Source of the DNA: Flavobacteriales bacterium UBA2669
GTDB taxonomy: Bacteria; Bacteroidota; Bacteroidia; Flavobacteriales_E; Vicingaceae
NCBI GenBank assembly: GCA_002359215.1
Contig: DEMN01000012.1
Location: 893,786-957,785, forward strand
Direction: 5' to 3'
Length of the DNA: 64,000 bases
Made by a program: the position numbers and the translations under genes. The notes beneath the pieces are model-generated. The model did no database searches and was not told the origin of the DNA. It saw only the letters and a list, made by a program, of their open reading frames with translations. Below are positions 16,649 to 24,871 of the stretch, one piece after another; within the stretch, counting starts at the first letter, position 1, and each line of letters opens with the position of its first letter.

Positions 16649-17406
16649 ATTATGTTAAATAGAAAGGCGTGTTGGCACGAAAGAAATGCGGGCAAGCGTT
16701 TGGCGTGAATGGATAAATGCGTAGAAACAAATAAAAGGGGCTTGTCCTTTTGTTGCGTAGCAAACAATTACTTTTATATTGTTTTAGCATTTATACAAAG
16801 AGCGTAGATAGCATATTTCTTTCTTGATTTTTTGGTTCTTTTTTATCAAGAAAAAAGAATAAATCAAACAAGCCAGTGAACGCAGCATAAAAAAATGCGA
16901 AAAAAGCCTTAAAATTATTAAGGCAAACGCATTTTTTGTATGCAAGTGAACTACCACATAATTTTTTTGAGCGATGGCAAAAGAATAAATTTTTTAAAAA
17001 AGAAAGGCATGTGCGGCTATTTACACATAATGGCTAATTATAGGACAAATGGAGGGAAACGGAATTCACGAATACATTAATTTAAAATAAAAAAGAATGA
17101 GTAAAATGATATACCGCTTAAAAATCTAAACTTCCTGAGAAACGGAATGAAATGGAGTTCATGAGTTCCATTAAAAAAATAAACAACTCACGAATAATCG
17201 AATATTTTTAAATTTACGGAGAATTACCTTGAATACGAGAATTTAAAGAAGCGTTGGCTTGTGTGTTCTATTTACTTTGCTGCCATAAGCAAAGCAAGTG
17301 AGGCACGAACGCAGACATAATATCCATTATAGTTGACAAACGCGTTAAACGCTTAAATAAATAAGAATAGCGTTTTGTCCTATAATTTATATTATGTTAA
17401 ATATAG
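16649..17406. repeat. Right copy of the non-coding direct repeat flanking the metal island
   Basis: About 758 bp closely matching 5380-6073 in the same orientation. The main difference is an extra stretch of about 59 bp near 17142-17200 that looks like a local partial duplication of neighbouring sequence (shared 'AACTCACGAATA'-type words). The MITE-like subunit here runs from about 17037 to 17386 with AATTATAGGACAAA at one end and its inverse at the other. No gene is visible in it. Confidence 0.85.
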
Positions 17407-17435
17407 TTTTCCAAACTCGCAATAATAAACTAAAC

Positions 17436-17471
17436 AGCTCCCTATCTTCAATAAAGAAAACTTAGGGAGCT
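17436..17471. terminator. Hairpin at the convergent gene end
   Basis: AGCTCCCTA and TAGGGAGCT form a 9-bp stem with an 18-nt loop, followed by TTTTAG on the plus strand. It sits 20 nt past the stop codon of the minus-strand SUMF1 gene and may act for both directions. Confidence 0.45.
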
Positions 17472-17490
17472 TTTAGTTAAAGAATTACAC

Positions 17491-19560
17491 CTACTTAATT
17501 TCGGCAACACATCTAAAACCCAACCATGCTGTTGGTTTGGTATAAGTTATCTCCTTTTCAATAGAAATTTCATTTGGATCATTAATCCATGAACCACCTT
17601 TAGCTAATCCTTGTTGATTAATCATTTCGGCTACATTTCCAATTAAATTATAACACCCTACGGCATTTGGCCAATATGATTTAACCTGAGCTGTTATATC
17701 TCCATTGTCTGGAACATTTCCGGCTACCACCACATTATCTTCTTTATTCCTTTTCAAATTAGCTAAAATTTGTCCTTTGTATTTAGTATTCAATTGTTGT
17801 TGTGTTTTTTCAGAATAACCAATTTTTGCTGCTGCTTCCCATTCTTCTTTTGTTGGCAATCGGTATTCGAAGTTAGTTGGATACACATTCTTTTTATCAG
17901 TCAACATCTTGGTTTCAAACAATTCTTTTACGCGTTCCGTTCGCCATTTGCAATATTGCACGGCTTGTTCATAGCTTATTCCAACCACAGGATAATCATT
18001 ATATGCCGGATGACTATAATAATATTGAGTATAAGGTTCATTAAACGATTCTTTTTCTTTCCAAACTAAGGTATCGGGCAATGCATTTTTGTATTCGATA
18101 GCGTTTTTTCCGTGTTTTTTCTCCAACCACATCATGTATTCTCGCCAATTAAAGTTGGTTATTTCCGTTTCATCTATGTAAATATTGTCTTTTATTTTAA
18201 CTGTTCCTGGAGGATTTATTTGTGCTTTTGCTCTTCCTAAATAAGTTATAACCGGTCTGAAACCAACATTTACAGAAGGTTTGGTTCTTTCTTTAAATCT
18301 ATCATTTCCTTCAATTATTTGTAGCTCTTGTCCTATACTCGACCAACTACCGCCTCTAGTTCCCGGTAAATTATTTTCATCTTCGTAATACACCATCTCA
18401 GCCACATTGCCACTCATGCAATACAAACCAAAATCGTTGGGAATGTATGAATATACTTTAGTTGTATGAAATGCACCATCAGCTATATAATTATCTTTCA
18501 TTGGATAAAAATTGGCCAAAAAGCATCCTTTTGAGTTTCTAAGATAAGGTCCTCCCCATGGATAAGGAAAATGTTTACCTCCATCAGATGCTGCGTACAT
18601 CCATTCGTAATTACTTGGCAAACGTATATCATTAATGGGTTCAGTATTTTGTTTGTTTACCTCTTCAGTTAACCACTTACAATACATTTCTGCCCCTTCC
18701 CTACTTATAGCAACAACAGGGTAGTCATTATATGCTGAGTGTGAAAAATAATTGTCTTGCATTGGTTTATTAAAAGCATTTGGATATTCTTTTACCCACA
18801 TGGCTTGATCAGGTTTTGCCTTTAAAAATGTTTCCTTTCTGTCGGTAATTAATAAATCGAATAAAAAAGTTCGGTATTCTAAATTGGTAACTTCGGTAGT
18901 TTGCATATAAAATGCCTGTACCGACCAATTTTTATCTTCTATTTTAAACGTACCTGAAGGAATAAAAGCATATTGTTTTTTATCTAATTTAATAAGTTGT
19001 TTTACCATTTTTGCTTTTTGTTTGTTGTTAGCAGCAATTTCATCAGGTGTTAAATTCGGAAACCGATAAGCGGTATCTAATATTTCGGAAATACGAGCCG
19101 ATGCTACTAATGCTTTTTTGTATTTTTTTAAGCTATCTGACGGAATAAGTAGAACTTTCTCTTGGTTTAAGGTGATGTTTTTAGGTGTTAACCTATCTAC
19201 TTTTTGTAAATATTCTGTTATCACTTGTTGTTGTTCTTGTAAAACCTGTTTTTCATTCTTTATTGTTGGTTTTACAGTTGATGTATTTGTAGTGTTTTCC
19301 TTATCTGTTGTTTTTGTTGTACTTATTGGTTTTAAAACTATAACTAATACCAATGTAATAGTTGTTATTATTGATGCTATCATAATAATTAATTTAAGGT
19401 TAAAAAATCGAGCAAAATTGTTGCCTTTTGTAGCATTGTTTTTATTGCTAACAGAGGTTATAAATCGCTCCTTAGTTGCTTCAAAAGATACTTTTGAAGG
19501 TTCGTTTTTGGCTTTGTTGAATAAATCGTTCAACATTTTATTAGTATCATTATTATTCAT
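17491..19560 (-). CDS. Membrane protein with two periplasmic SUMF1-like domains, probable anti-sigma/sensor
   Basis: About 689 residues from the ATG at 19560, chosen because GAGGA stands before it and it overlaps the sigma gene by 8 nt; an earlier in-frame Met at 19593 is less likely. Residues 1-55 are cytoplasmic, 56-77 a single membrane helix, 78 to about 190 a coiled or linker region, then two tandem SUMF1/FGE-fold domains (about 195-440 and 440-689). Each carries 'GGSW' and a final 'GFR' motif, plus 'GNVAEMV/I'. The cysteine pair needed for formylglycine-generating enzymes is absent, so catalysis is unlikely. Position and topology suggest the N-terminus holds the sigma factor and the periplasmic domains sense an envelope signal. 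Confidence 0.75.
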   Translation of the reverse strand: MNNNDTNKMLNDLFNKAKNEPSKVSFEATKERFITSVSNKNNATKGNNFARFFNLKLIIMIASIITTITLVLVIVLKPISTTKTTDKENTTNTSTVKPTIKNEKQVLQEQQQVITEYLQKVDRLTPKNITLNQEKVLLIPSDSLKKYKKALVASARISEILDTAYRFPNLTPDEIAANNKQKAKMVKQLIKLDKKQYAFIPSGTFKIEDKNWSVQAFYMQTTEVTNLEYRTFLFDLLITDRKETFLKAKPDQAMWVKEYPNAFNKPMQDNYFSHSAYNDYPVVAISREGAEMYCKWLTEEVNKQNTEPINDIRLPSNYEWMYAASDGGKHFPYPWGGPYLRNSKGCFLANFYPMKDNYIADGAFHTTKVYSYIPNDFGLYCMSGNVAEMVYYEDENNLPGTRGGSWSSIGQELQIIEGNDRFKERTKPSVNVGFRPVITYLGRAKAQINPPGTVKIKDNIYIDETEITNFNWREYMMWLEKKHGKNAIEYKNALPDTLVWKEKESFNEPYTQYYYSHPAYNDYPVVGISYEQAVQYCKWRTERVKELFETKMLTDKKNVYPTNFEYRLPTKEEWEAAAKIGYSEKTQQQLNTKYKGQILANLKRNKEDNVVVAGNVPDNGDITAQVKSYWPNAVGCYNLIGNVAEMINQQGLAKGGSWINDPNEISIEKEITYTKPTAWLGFRCVAEIK

Positions 19561-20080
19561 GACTATCCTCTTTAGTTTGGTATTTTGATTCAAAAGTCAA
19601 TAGCTCTAATAACTTAGCTCGTCCTCTTTTTAATCGTTGTTTTACTGCCGATTCGGAGGAGTTTTGAATGTCCATAATTTCCTTTATTGAGAAACCTGTA
19701 ATCTCAAAAAGCACCAAACATTCTCTTTGTTCGTCAGGGAGCAACGCTAATGCTTTGTATAGAAAATAGATTTCAGTATCTCTTTCAGTATTGGCATTTA
19801 CATCTTGATGATAGTCATAATTAGATTCAACTATTAAATCTTCTTTTATTTTTTTGTGATGATTAGCTAATAAACGAATACTTATACCTATTAAAAATGA
19901 TAAAAAAGTTTTTTCATTTTTAAGTGTATTAAACTTTTTAAAAGCAACAAGTAAAGTATCATTCATTAAATCTTGATATTCCATATTTCCAAAAACCCTT
20001 GCCCTGCAGAAGCGTTCAAACCTATCATGAATTGGTTTGTAGAGTATTAGAAATTTTTCTTGTTGTTTTTTATTAATCAT
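19553..20080 (-). CDS. ECF-type RNA polymerase sigma factor
   Basis: About 175 residues from the ATG at 20080 (an in-frame GTG lies three codons upstream). Region 2 is visible as 'FGNMEYQDLMNDTLLVAFKK' with 'FLSFLIGISIRLLANHHKK', and region 4 as 'ALLPDEQRECLVLFEITGFS' with 'IKEIMDIQNSSESAVKQRLKRG', the recognition helix. Regions 1 and 3 are absent, as in ECF factors. Its stop codon overlaps the start of the SUMF1 membrane protein, a typical sigma/anti-sigma arrangement. Confidence 0.9.
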   Translation of the reverse strand: MINKKQQEKFLILYKPIHDRFERFCRARVFGNMEYQDLMNDTLLVAFKKFNTLKNEKTFLSFLIGISIRLLANHHKKIKEDLIVESNYDYHQDVNANTERDTEIYFLYKALALLPDEQRECLVLFEITGFSIKEIMDIQNSSESAVKQRLKRGRAKLLELLTFESKYQTKEDSHE

Positions 20081-20249
20081 CAATAACACTTTAAAAGGTG
20101 TGTTCTATATAATAAGTGTAACGAAAATGAAAAAAGTTACATTGCACGGAGTAAATTATTGAATTTTAATAGCGAAGTTAGCATTAGGTAATATAACTTT
20201 CATCAAGTTATGTATGTATATTTTTTATTAATTGTATCTTGCAAAGGAG

Positions 20250-20303
20250 ATGAATACGTCTGTACAACCCTTAGTTGATTTCATAAAAATTGTTAATGAG
20301 TAA
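20250..20303 (+). pseudogene. Duplicated 5' scrap of truC
   Basis: An ATG opens 17 codons, 'MNTSVQPLVDFIKIVNE', then a stop. The intact gene 331 bp downstream starts 'MNTSIQPAIDTIEIVYE'. The upstream bases also match: TATCTTGCAAAGGAG here against TATCTTGCAAAAGAA there. This is therefore a partial tandem copy of the truC promoter and start, diverged and truncated. Confidence 0.65.
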
Positions 20304-20348
20304 TTTAGTTAATACCCATCCTTTCTGAAATGCATGAATTTAAATGTG

Positions 20349-20356
20349 TAATTTTG
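20349..20356 (+). promoter_or_regulatory. -7 box of the small lipoprotein gene
   Basis: TAATTTTG fits TAnnTTTG and lies 31 nt before the ATG at 20388. Confidence 0.4.
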
Positions 20357-20387
20357 GAAATACAGCACTTACCTAATATCGTATCCC

Positions 20388-20522
20388 ATGAAATTAAGAC
20401 TAATAACATTCAAATTTATGCTACTAACCACCCTAATGTCGGTGATGTTAGCTTGTAAACCGATAAAATACGTTGGAAAAGAATCAAAAAAAGCTGTTAA
20501 CGATGTAAAAAAAGAACTTTAA
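20388..20522 (+). CDS. Tiny lipoprotein of 44 residues
   Basis: An ATG opens a 44-codon frame: MKLR, a hydrophobic stretch ('LMSVMLAC', lipobox Cys23), then a short Lys-rich mature part ending 'AVNDVKKEL'. A -7 box precedes it. Small envelope lipoproteins of this shape (entericidin-like) are common, but no family is recognised. It lies between the truC scrap and truC. Confidence 0.6.
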   Translation: MKLRLITFKFMLLTTLMSVMLACKPIKYVGKESKKAVNDVKKEL

Positions 20523-20580
20523 TATCCAAACGAACATCATTTAGTCTTATTTCCTATAACGTTAGTATCTTGCAAAAGAA

Positions 20581-21303
20581 ATGAATACTTCCATCCAACC
20601 AGCAATAGATACCATAGAAATTGTTTATGAAGACGATTTATTAGTGGTAGTGAATAAACCCAATAACTATTTAATTCATCAATCGCACTACGCCAGAAAC
20701 ATTACGGAAACAACTTTGTTGGAATTTTTACAACAACAATTAGGCTTTCCACTTTTTCCTGTACATCGTTTGGATAGAAAAACTTCGGGAATATTGCTCT
20801 TAGTAAAGGATAAATCTTTTGTAGCTCCATTTCAGGCGTTATTTACCAATAATCGTATTACAAAGAAATATTTTGCCATTGTCAGAGGTTTTAGTCCGCC
20901 TGCCGGAAAAATTGATTCTCCTGTAAAAAATGATGATACCGGAGTTTATAAAGCAGCCTTAACCCATTATACAACTGTATCTTCTATTGAGTTGGATATT
21001 CCTGTTCATCCTTATGAGAAATCGCGTTATAGTTTAATGGAGTTACTTCCTAAAACCGGACGCATGCACCAATTGCGTAAGCATTTGAATAAAATCAATC
21101 ATCCCATAGTTGGTGATTGTAAATATGGAGATCGATTCCATAATCGTATGTATGAAACGCAATTTAACTGCCATTATTTGTTTTTACATGCTCAAAAAAT
21201 TGAATTGGAACACCCCCTCTCCCACCAAAAAATGATTTTTACCGCTAATTTTCCTGAAGATTGGCTTAAGCTATTTAACGAATTTAACTGGCAGCTTCCA
21301 TGA
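20581..21303 (+). CDS. truC: tRNA pseudouridine synthase, RluA family, TruC type
   Basis: A 240-residue enzyme. 'IEIVYEDDLLVVVNKPNNYLI' opens the catalytic domain, 'HRLDRKTSGILL' contains the nucleophilic Asp65, and 'TGRMHQLRKHLNKINHPIVG' is the conserved RluA-family closing motif. Absence of an N-terminal S4 domain and the length fit TruC, which modifies U65 of tRNA. It overlaps the S4-domain gene downstream by 4 nt. Confidence 0.87.
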   Translation: MNTSIQPAIDTIEIVYEDDLLVVVNKPNNYLIHQSHYARNITETTLLEFLQQQLGFPLFPVHRLDRKTSGILLLVKDKSFVAPFQALFTNNRITKKYFAIVRGFSPPAGKIDSPVKNDDTGVYKAALTHYTTVSSIELDIPVHPYEKSRYSLMELLPKTGRMHQLRKHLNKINHPIVGDCKYGDRFHNRMYETQFNCHYLFLHAQKIELEHPLSHQKMIFTANFPEDWLKLFNEFNWQLP

Positions 21304-21665
21304 GAATAGATAAATATACTTGGGTGGTACGTTTGTTTAAAACCAGAACATTAGCCACAAAAGCTTGCGATACCGAAAAAGTGAAACTTAACGGTGATTT
21401 TGTAAAACCAAGCAAGCTTATTACTGTTGGTGATGAAATTAGCATTAAAATAATTCCTATTTGGAGACGTTTTAAGGTGTTGGATATTCCTAAATCGCGT
21501 ATTGGAGCTAAATTAGTGAATCAATACTTATTAGAAACCACCACTGCAGCAGATTTACAGCTTTTAGAAGAAGTTCAGCAACAACAACATCAAAACAAAC
21601 TACTCGGGATTAAAGGTCGTCCTACCAAGAAAGTGCGTAGGGATTTGGATAAACTTAATGATTAG
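21300..21665 (+). CDS. hslR: S4-domain RNA-binding protein, Hsp15 type
   Basis: A 121-residue basic protein with an N-terminal S4 domain ('RIDKYTWVVRLFKTRTLATKA' and 'VKLNGDFVKPSKLITVGDEI'), followed by a Lys/Arg-rich tail ('GIKGRPTKKVRRDLDKLND'). This is the shape of Hsp15/HslR, which binds stalled 50S subunits carrying tRNA. It is translationally coupled to truC (ATGA overlap). Confidence 0.85.
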   Translation: MRIDKYTWVVRLFKTRTLATKACDTEKVKLNGDFVKPSKLITVGDEISIKIIPIWRRFKVLDIPKSRIGAKLVNQYLLETTTAADLQLLEEVQQQQHQNKLLGIKGRPTKKVRRDLDKLND

Positions 21666-21720
21666 CTAATTGCTGGGTTTTCTATAAATTGGATTTATTT
21701 TAGATAAGATTATTAATGAA

Positions 21721-22728
21721 TTAAACACCACTAATTCTGGTAAGTAAGGCCTTTAGAAGTAGTTTGCCATCTCTAATGTTTTTAGTTTGTTCTATAGCTT
21801 GAAATTCACCATTTTCGTCATAAAACAATTCAAAACTAAAAACAAAGTTGCTTTTTATATTGTTAATATCGTTCTGACCAAAACGCAAATCTTTAAAAAT
21901 AAGCGTGTCGCCATTTTGCTCAACAGCATACCAACCTTCGGTAATCTTAATTAATTGCTGTACTTTCTTTTCGTGAAGCACCTCTTTTAATAAGTGATAA
22001 TTTTTAGGAATTTTTTCGCTAAATTGAATGTCGCTTTTGTCAAACAATGAATAATAACCAATAATATATGCATCTTTAAGCTGAACATTTGCTCCCCAAA
22101 GTATGGCGTTTAAAGGAGTTGGTCTGGTGGCTATTGCTTTGTAGTCTATTTCCTGTTTAGCTAAGGCTTTAGTAAATTGTTGATGTCCTATCCACTTAAA
22201 ACCTAACGTTAACACCATATAGCTGCTGCTGATGATTAGTCCTAAATTGTTGTATTTGCTACGCTTTTTACTTTCTTTTTTATAACACATGGCTAAAATC
22301 ACGAAAAACAAAAACGGTATGGTGTATAGCGGATCTATAACAAAAATATTTTTGTAAGCCAAGCGATAATCTAGCGGCCAAAAGAGTTGTGTCCCCCATG
22401 TAGTATGGGCATCTAACAAGCCATGAGTAAAAAAGCCTAAAAACATCAGTAGGGTCCAATCTTTCCAGGTGGCGTTTAGCTTTCTATGAATTTTACTGAT
22501 GATAAAACCAAAAATTGGTGCAAAAAGCACACTAAAAAATAGCGAATGGGTAAACCCTCTGTGGATTTCGAGAGCAGTAATATTATCAGTAAAATGAAAG
22601 GCTAAAACATCTAAATCGGGAATAGTTCCGGCAACAGCCCCCCAAAGGATAGCCCAATTGCCCACTTTTTTACCCATAGCAGCTTCACCTACAGCAGCTC
22701 CTAGTACAATTTGTGTTAAAGAATCCAT
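21721..22728 (-). CDS. YdjM-type membrane-bound hydrolase
   Basis: A 335-residue inner-membrane protein. 'MDSLTQIVLGAAVGEAAMGKK' starts the YdjM/DUF457-type family, with metal-ligand-like motifs 'GTIPDLD', 'HRGFTHS' and 'HGLLDAHTTWGTQLFWP'. Several membrane segments follow, and the C-terminal third is soluble. The family is annotated as metal-dependent hydrolases (YdjM is LexA-regulated in E. coli); the substrate is unknown. Confidence 0.85.
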   Translation of the reverse strand: MDSLTQIVLGAAVGEAAMGKKVGNWAILWGAVAGTIPDLDVLAFHFTDNITALEIHRGFTHSLFFSVLFAPIFGFIISKIHRKLNATWKDWTLLMFLGFFTHGLLDAHTTWGTQLFWPLDYRLAYKNIFVIDPLYTIPFLFFVILAMCYKKESKKRSKYNNLGLIISSSYMVLTLGFKWIGHQQFTKALAKQEIDYKAIATRPTPLNAILWGANVQLKDAYIIGYYSLFDKSDIQFSEKIPKNYHLLKEVLHEKKVQQLIKITEGWYAVEQNGDTLIFKDLRFGQNDINNIKSNFVFSFELFYDENGEFQAIEQTKNIRDGKLLLKALLTRISGV

Positions 22729-22756
22729 ATTTTATAGCCAATAATTGGCTTTTAAA

Positions 22757-23593
22757 TTAATCGTGTAAGATTAATAATGGAATTTCGGCATGAAAAGAAA
22801 TTTGTTTGGTAAAGCTAATGTGAAATAAATCTTCAAAGAAGTTTCTTTTCTTGTTTACCAGTACCATTAAAGATGTATTGTGTTGTTTAACATATTCTTT
22901 AGTACCATAAATTACATCTTCATGTTTAAAATAAGAAGTTTTAATATCCTCTACATCAAGGATATTAGTAATAGATTGAGCCATTTGTTTTTCGTCAGCA
23001 CCAATCGATTTCATTTCTTCCGTTACATTAAATAAAGTAATTTCCGGTTTAAAATCCTTTACCAAAGGTTGTAATGTAGCAAATATGTTTTTCTTTTTAA
23101 TTTCTTTAAAATCAGTAGCAATGCTAATAGTTGATGGAGAAGAATAACTAACTTTATCAGGAATAACTAAAGCAGGACAATCCACTTCTTTAATTACTGC
23201 ATAAGTGTTACTTCCAAAAACAATTTTTTCTACCGCACTCATTCCTTTTGCTCCCATTACTATTAAATCTATAGGATGTTTATCAACAAAAGTGTCAATA
23301 ATTTCTACTAAACTTCCATAAACAGATTTAAAGCTAAACGAATGTTTTTTATTGTTAAGCTGTTTTTTTGATTTAATCTCAGCAATTAATTCTTGTAATT
23401 GTTTTTCAGAAACTTGGCTTAACAAATCATTTAATGAACCACCAGTAATACTATTGGCCATATCATCGTGTGTTGGATGAAACGCATTCATTAATATAAA
23501 ATTAACTTCCTGATTTTTATAAAGTTCTAATGCATAAAAAATGGCATTTTTAGCATTGTTAGAGAAATCCGTAGGCAAAAGTATGGTCATCAT
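22757..23593 (-). CDS. Tandem-domain universal stress protein, ATP-binding type
   Basis: A 278-residue cytoplasmic protein made of two Usp folds. The first opens 'ILLPTDFSNNAKNAIFYALEL' and has the ATP-binding signature G-2X-G-9X-GS as 'GAKGMSAVEKIVFGSNT'. The second half starts at 'PSTISIATDFKEI' and lacks this signature. It lies 25 nt after a paralogue of the same layout, forming an operon behind an FNR-like box. Confidence 0.9.
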   Translation of the reverse strand: MMTILLPTDFSNNAKNAIFYALELYKNQEVNFILMNAFHPTHDDMANSITGGSLNDLLSQVSEKQLQELIAEIKSKKQLNNKKHSFSFKSVYGSLVEIIDTFVDKHPIDLIVMGAKGMSAVEKIVFGSNTYAVIKEVDCPALVIPDKVSYSSPSTISIATDFKEIKKKNIFATLQPLVKDFKPEITLFNVTEEMKSIGADEKQMAQSITNILDVEDIKTSYFKHEDVIYGTKEYVKQHNTSLMVLVNKKRNFFEDLFHISFTKQISFHAEIPLLILHD

Positions 23594-23618
23594 ATAATTT
23601 TGTTAAGAAAGTGAATTA

Positions 23619-24440
23619 TTAATCATGCAATACCAATAATGGTGTGTCTGTATGAAGGGCTATCTGTTTACTAAAGCTTTTATGAAATAAACTTTCAAAA
23701 AAAGACTTTTTACGGTTTATTGTTACTAAACAATCAATTTTATGTGAATGAATAAATTTTTGTACTCCACTTAACGGATCTTCTTCATTTATTTTAATAA
23801 CTTCGATGTTTTGATTGAGTTTTGATTCTAAATCTATTATTACTTTGTTTTGTTGTTCTTCAGCGATATTAGCATCTTCATCTTCTATGTAGAAAACACG
23901 TAATACAGCTTTTTTATTTACCAATAAACCTTTTAATGGATTTAAAGTGTTTGCATTAAGATTATCTTGAAAATCTATTGCTAAAGCAACTTTTTCTACT
24001 TCTTTATAAACTACATTTTCAGGAATAACAAAAACAGGAGCGTCTGCTTCTTTAACAATTTCCGAAGTGTTGCTTCCTATAAATATTTCTTCCATAGCAC
24101 TCATTCCTTTAGCTCCAATTACAACTGCTACATTATCTAATTCTTCAGATATAAATTTTATAGCATGAAGTACATCTCCATAAACTTCTTTACAAACAAT
24201 TTCATTCTTATTGTTAGGAAAGGTATCTATTAACTCTTTTTTATATTTTATCAAATCTTCTACAGCTTGTTTTCTTAATATTTCATTAATAGAAACTACG
24301 GCACTAGAACCAGATTGCGGTGAAAAATAAGAATGAATTAATATAAATTTCACTTGTTCACTTTGGTAAAAATTTAGTGCCCAATTAACTGCATTCTTAG
24401 AATTGGTAGAAAAATCTGTTGGAAGAAGAACTGTTTTCAT
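23619..24440 (-). CDS. Tandem-domain universal stress protein, ATP-binding type
   Basis: A 273-residue paralogue of the next gene downstream. 'VLLPTDFSTNSKNAVNWALNF' opens it and 'GAKGMSAMEEIFIGSNT' is the ATP-binding signature; a degenerate second Usp domain follows, and both proteins end 'HTDTPLLVLHD' or 'HAEIPLLILHD'. It is the first gene of the pair; an FNR-like palindrome lies 74 nt upstream of its start. Usp proteins of this kind are often induced by oxygen limitation or stationary phase. Confidence 0.9.
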   Translation of the reverse strand: MKTVLLPTDFSTNSKNAVNWALNFYQSEQVKFILIHSYFSPQSGSSAVVSINEILRKQAVEDLIKYKKELIDTFPNNKNEIVCKEVYGDVLHAIKFISEELDNVAVVIGAKGMSAMEEIFIGSNTSEIVKEADAPVFVIPENVVYKEVEKVALAIDFQDNLNANTLNPLKGLLVNKKAVLRVFYIEDEDANIAEEQQNKVIIDLESKLNQNIEVIKINEEDPLSGVQKFIHSHKIDCLVTINRKKSFFESLFHKSFSKQIALHTDTPLLVLHD

Positions 24441-24513
24441 GTATTTTTTAATTATGTTGTTTAATTGTTAATTATTATAACCAAAGGTACATTAATTATT
24501 GTATAATTAGAAA

Positions 24514-24525
24514 TGATTTTAATCA
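24514..24525. promoter_or_regulatory. FNR/CRP-type half-palindromic box upstream of the usp pair
   Basis: TGATTTTAATCA fits the core of the FNR consensus TTGATnnnnATCAA, lacking only the outermost bases. It is centred about 80 nt before the start codon of the first usp gene. Confidence 0.4.
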
Positions 24526-24683
24526 GATTTTTAAGCATTAATCAATTTTAACATAAATATGAGCTTATCTTAATATGAAAGGCGTTACATTTCCTAACTT
24601 ACAAGATATCTCCCCGCCCGATACTTATCGGGGTCATTTGATGGAGAATACTTGGGAATTGTAATTGATTAACGATAGAAAAG

Positions 24684-24728
24684 ATTCCCGACAATTTCCT
24701 ACGTTCCTTGAAAATTTCGGGAATGACG
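24684..24728. repeat. Dispersed intergenic hairpin, copy 1 (CCCGA/TCGGG stem)
   Basis: ATTCCCGA and AATTT arms face AAATT and TCGGGAAT across a short loop, followed by GACG. The same element, with compensated stem changes, occurs at 36945-36989 and 56634-56673. A second hairpin, TTCCTGC/GCAGGAA, lies just downstream at 24785-24804. Confidence 0.6.
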
Positions 24729-24812
24729 TTGTAGGTTAATTAATGCTGAAATAGTTTTAACATCATTCTCGTTCTCTGTACGTCATTCCTGCAAAGGCAG
24801 GAATCTACGACA

Positions 24813-24848
24813 AAAAAAGAGGTTGTCTTTTAAGACAACCTCTTTTTT
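24813..24848. terminator. Strong bidirectional intrinsic terminator
   Basis: A perfect 17-bp stem with a 2-nt loop: arms built on GAGGTTGTCTT and AAGACAACCTC, flanked by seven A residues on one side and six T residues on the other. It lies 24 nt beyond the stop of the minus-strand TPR gene and can work in both directions. Confidence 0.85.
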
Positions 24849-24871
24849 AAAATTACTTAATTGAATAAAGC

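Noticed and set aside
17491..19560. Formylglycine-generating enzyme
   Set aside because: Neither SUMF1-like domain shows the active-site cysteine pair after the GGSW motif, and no sulfatase gene is nearby.
24600..24660. tRNA gene in the gap upstream of usp
   Set aside because: A CCCCG...CGGGG stem is visible, but no T-loop GTTC or anticodon arm could be found.
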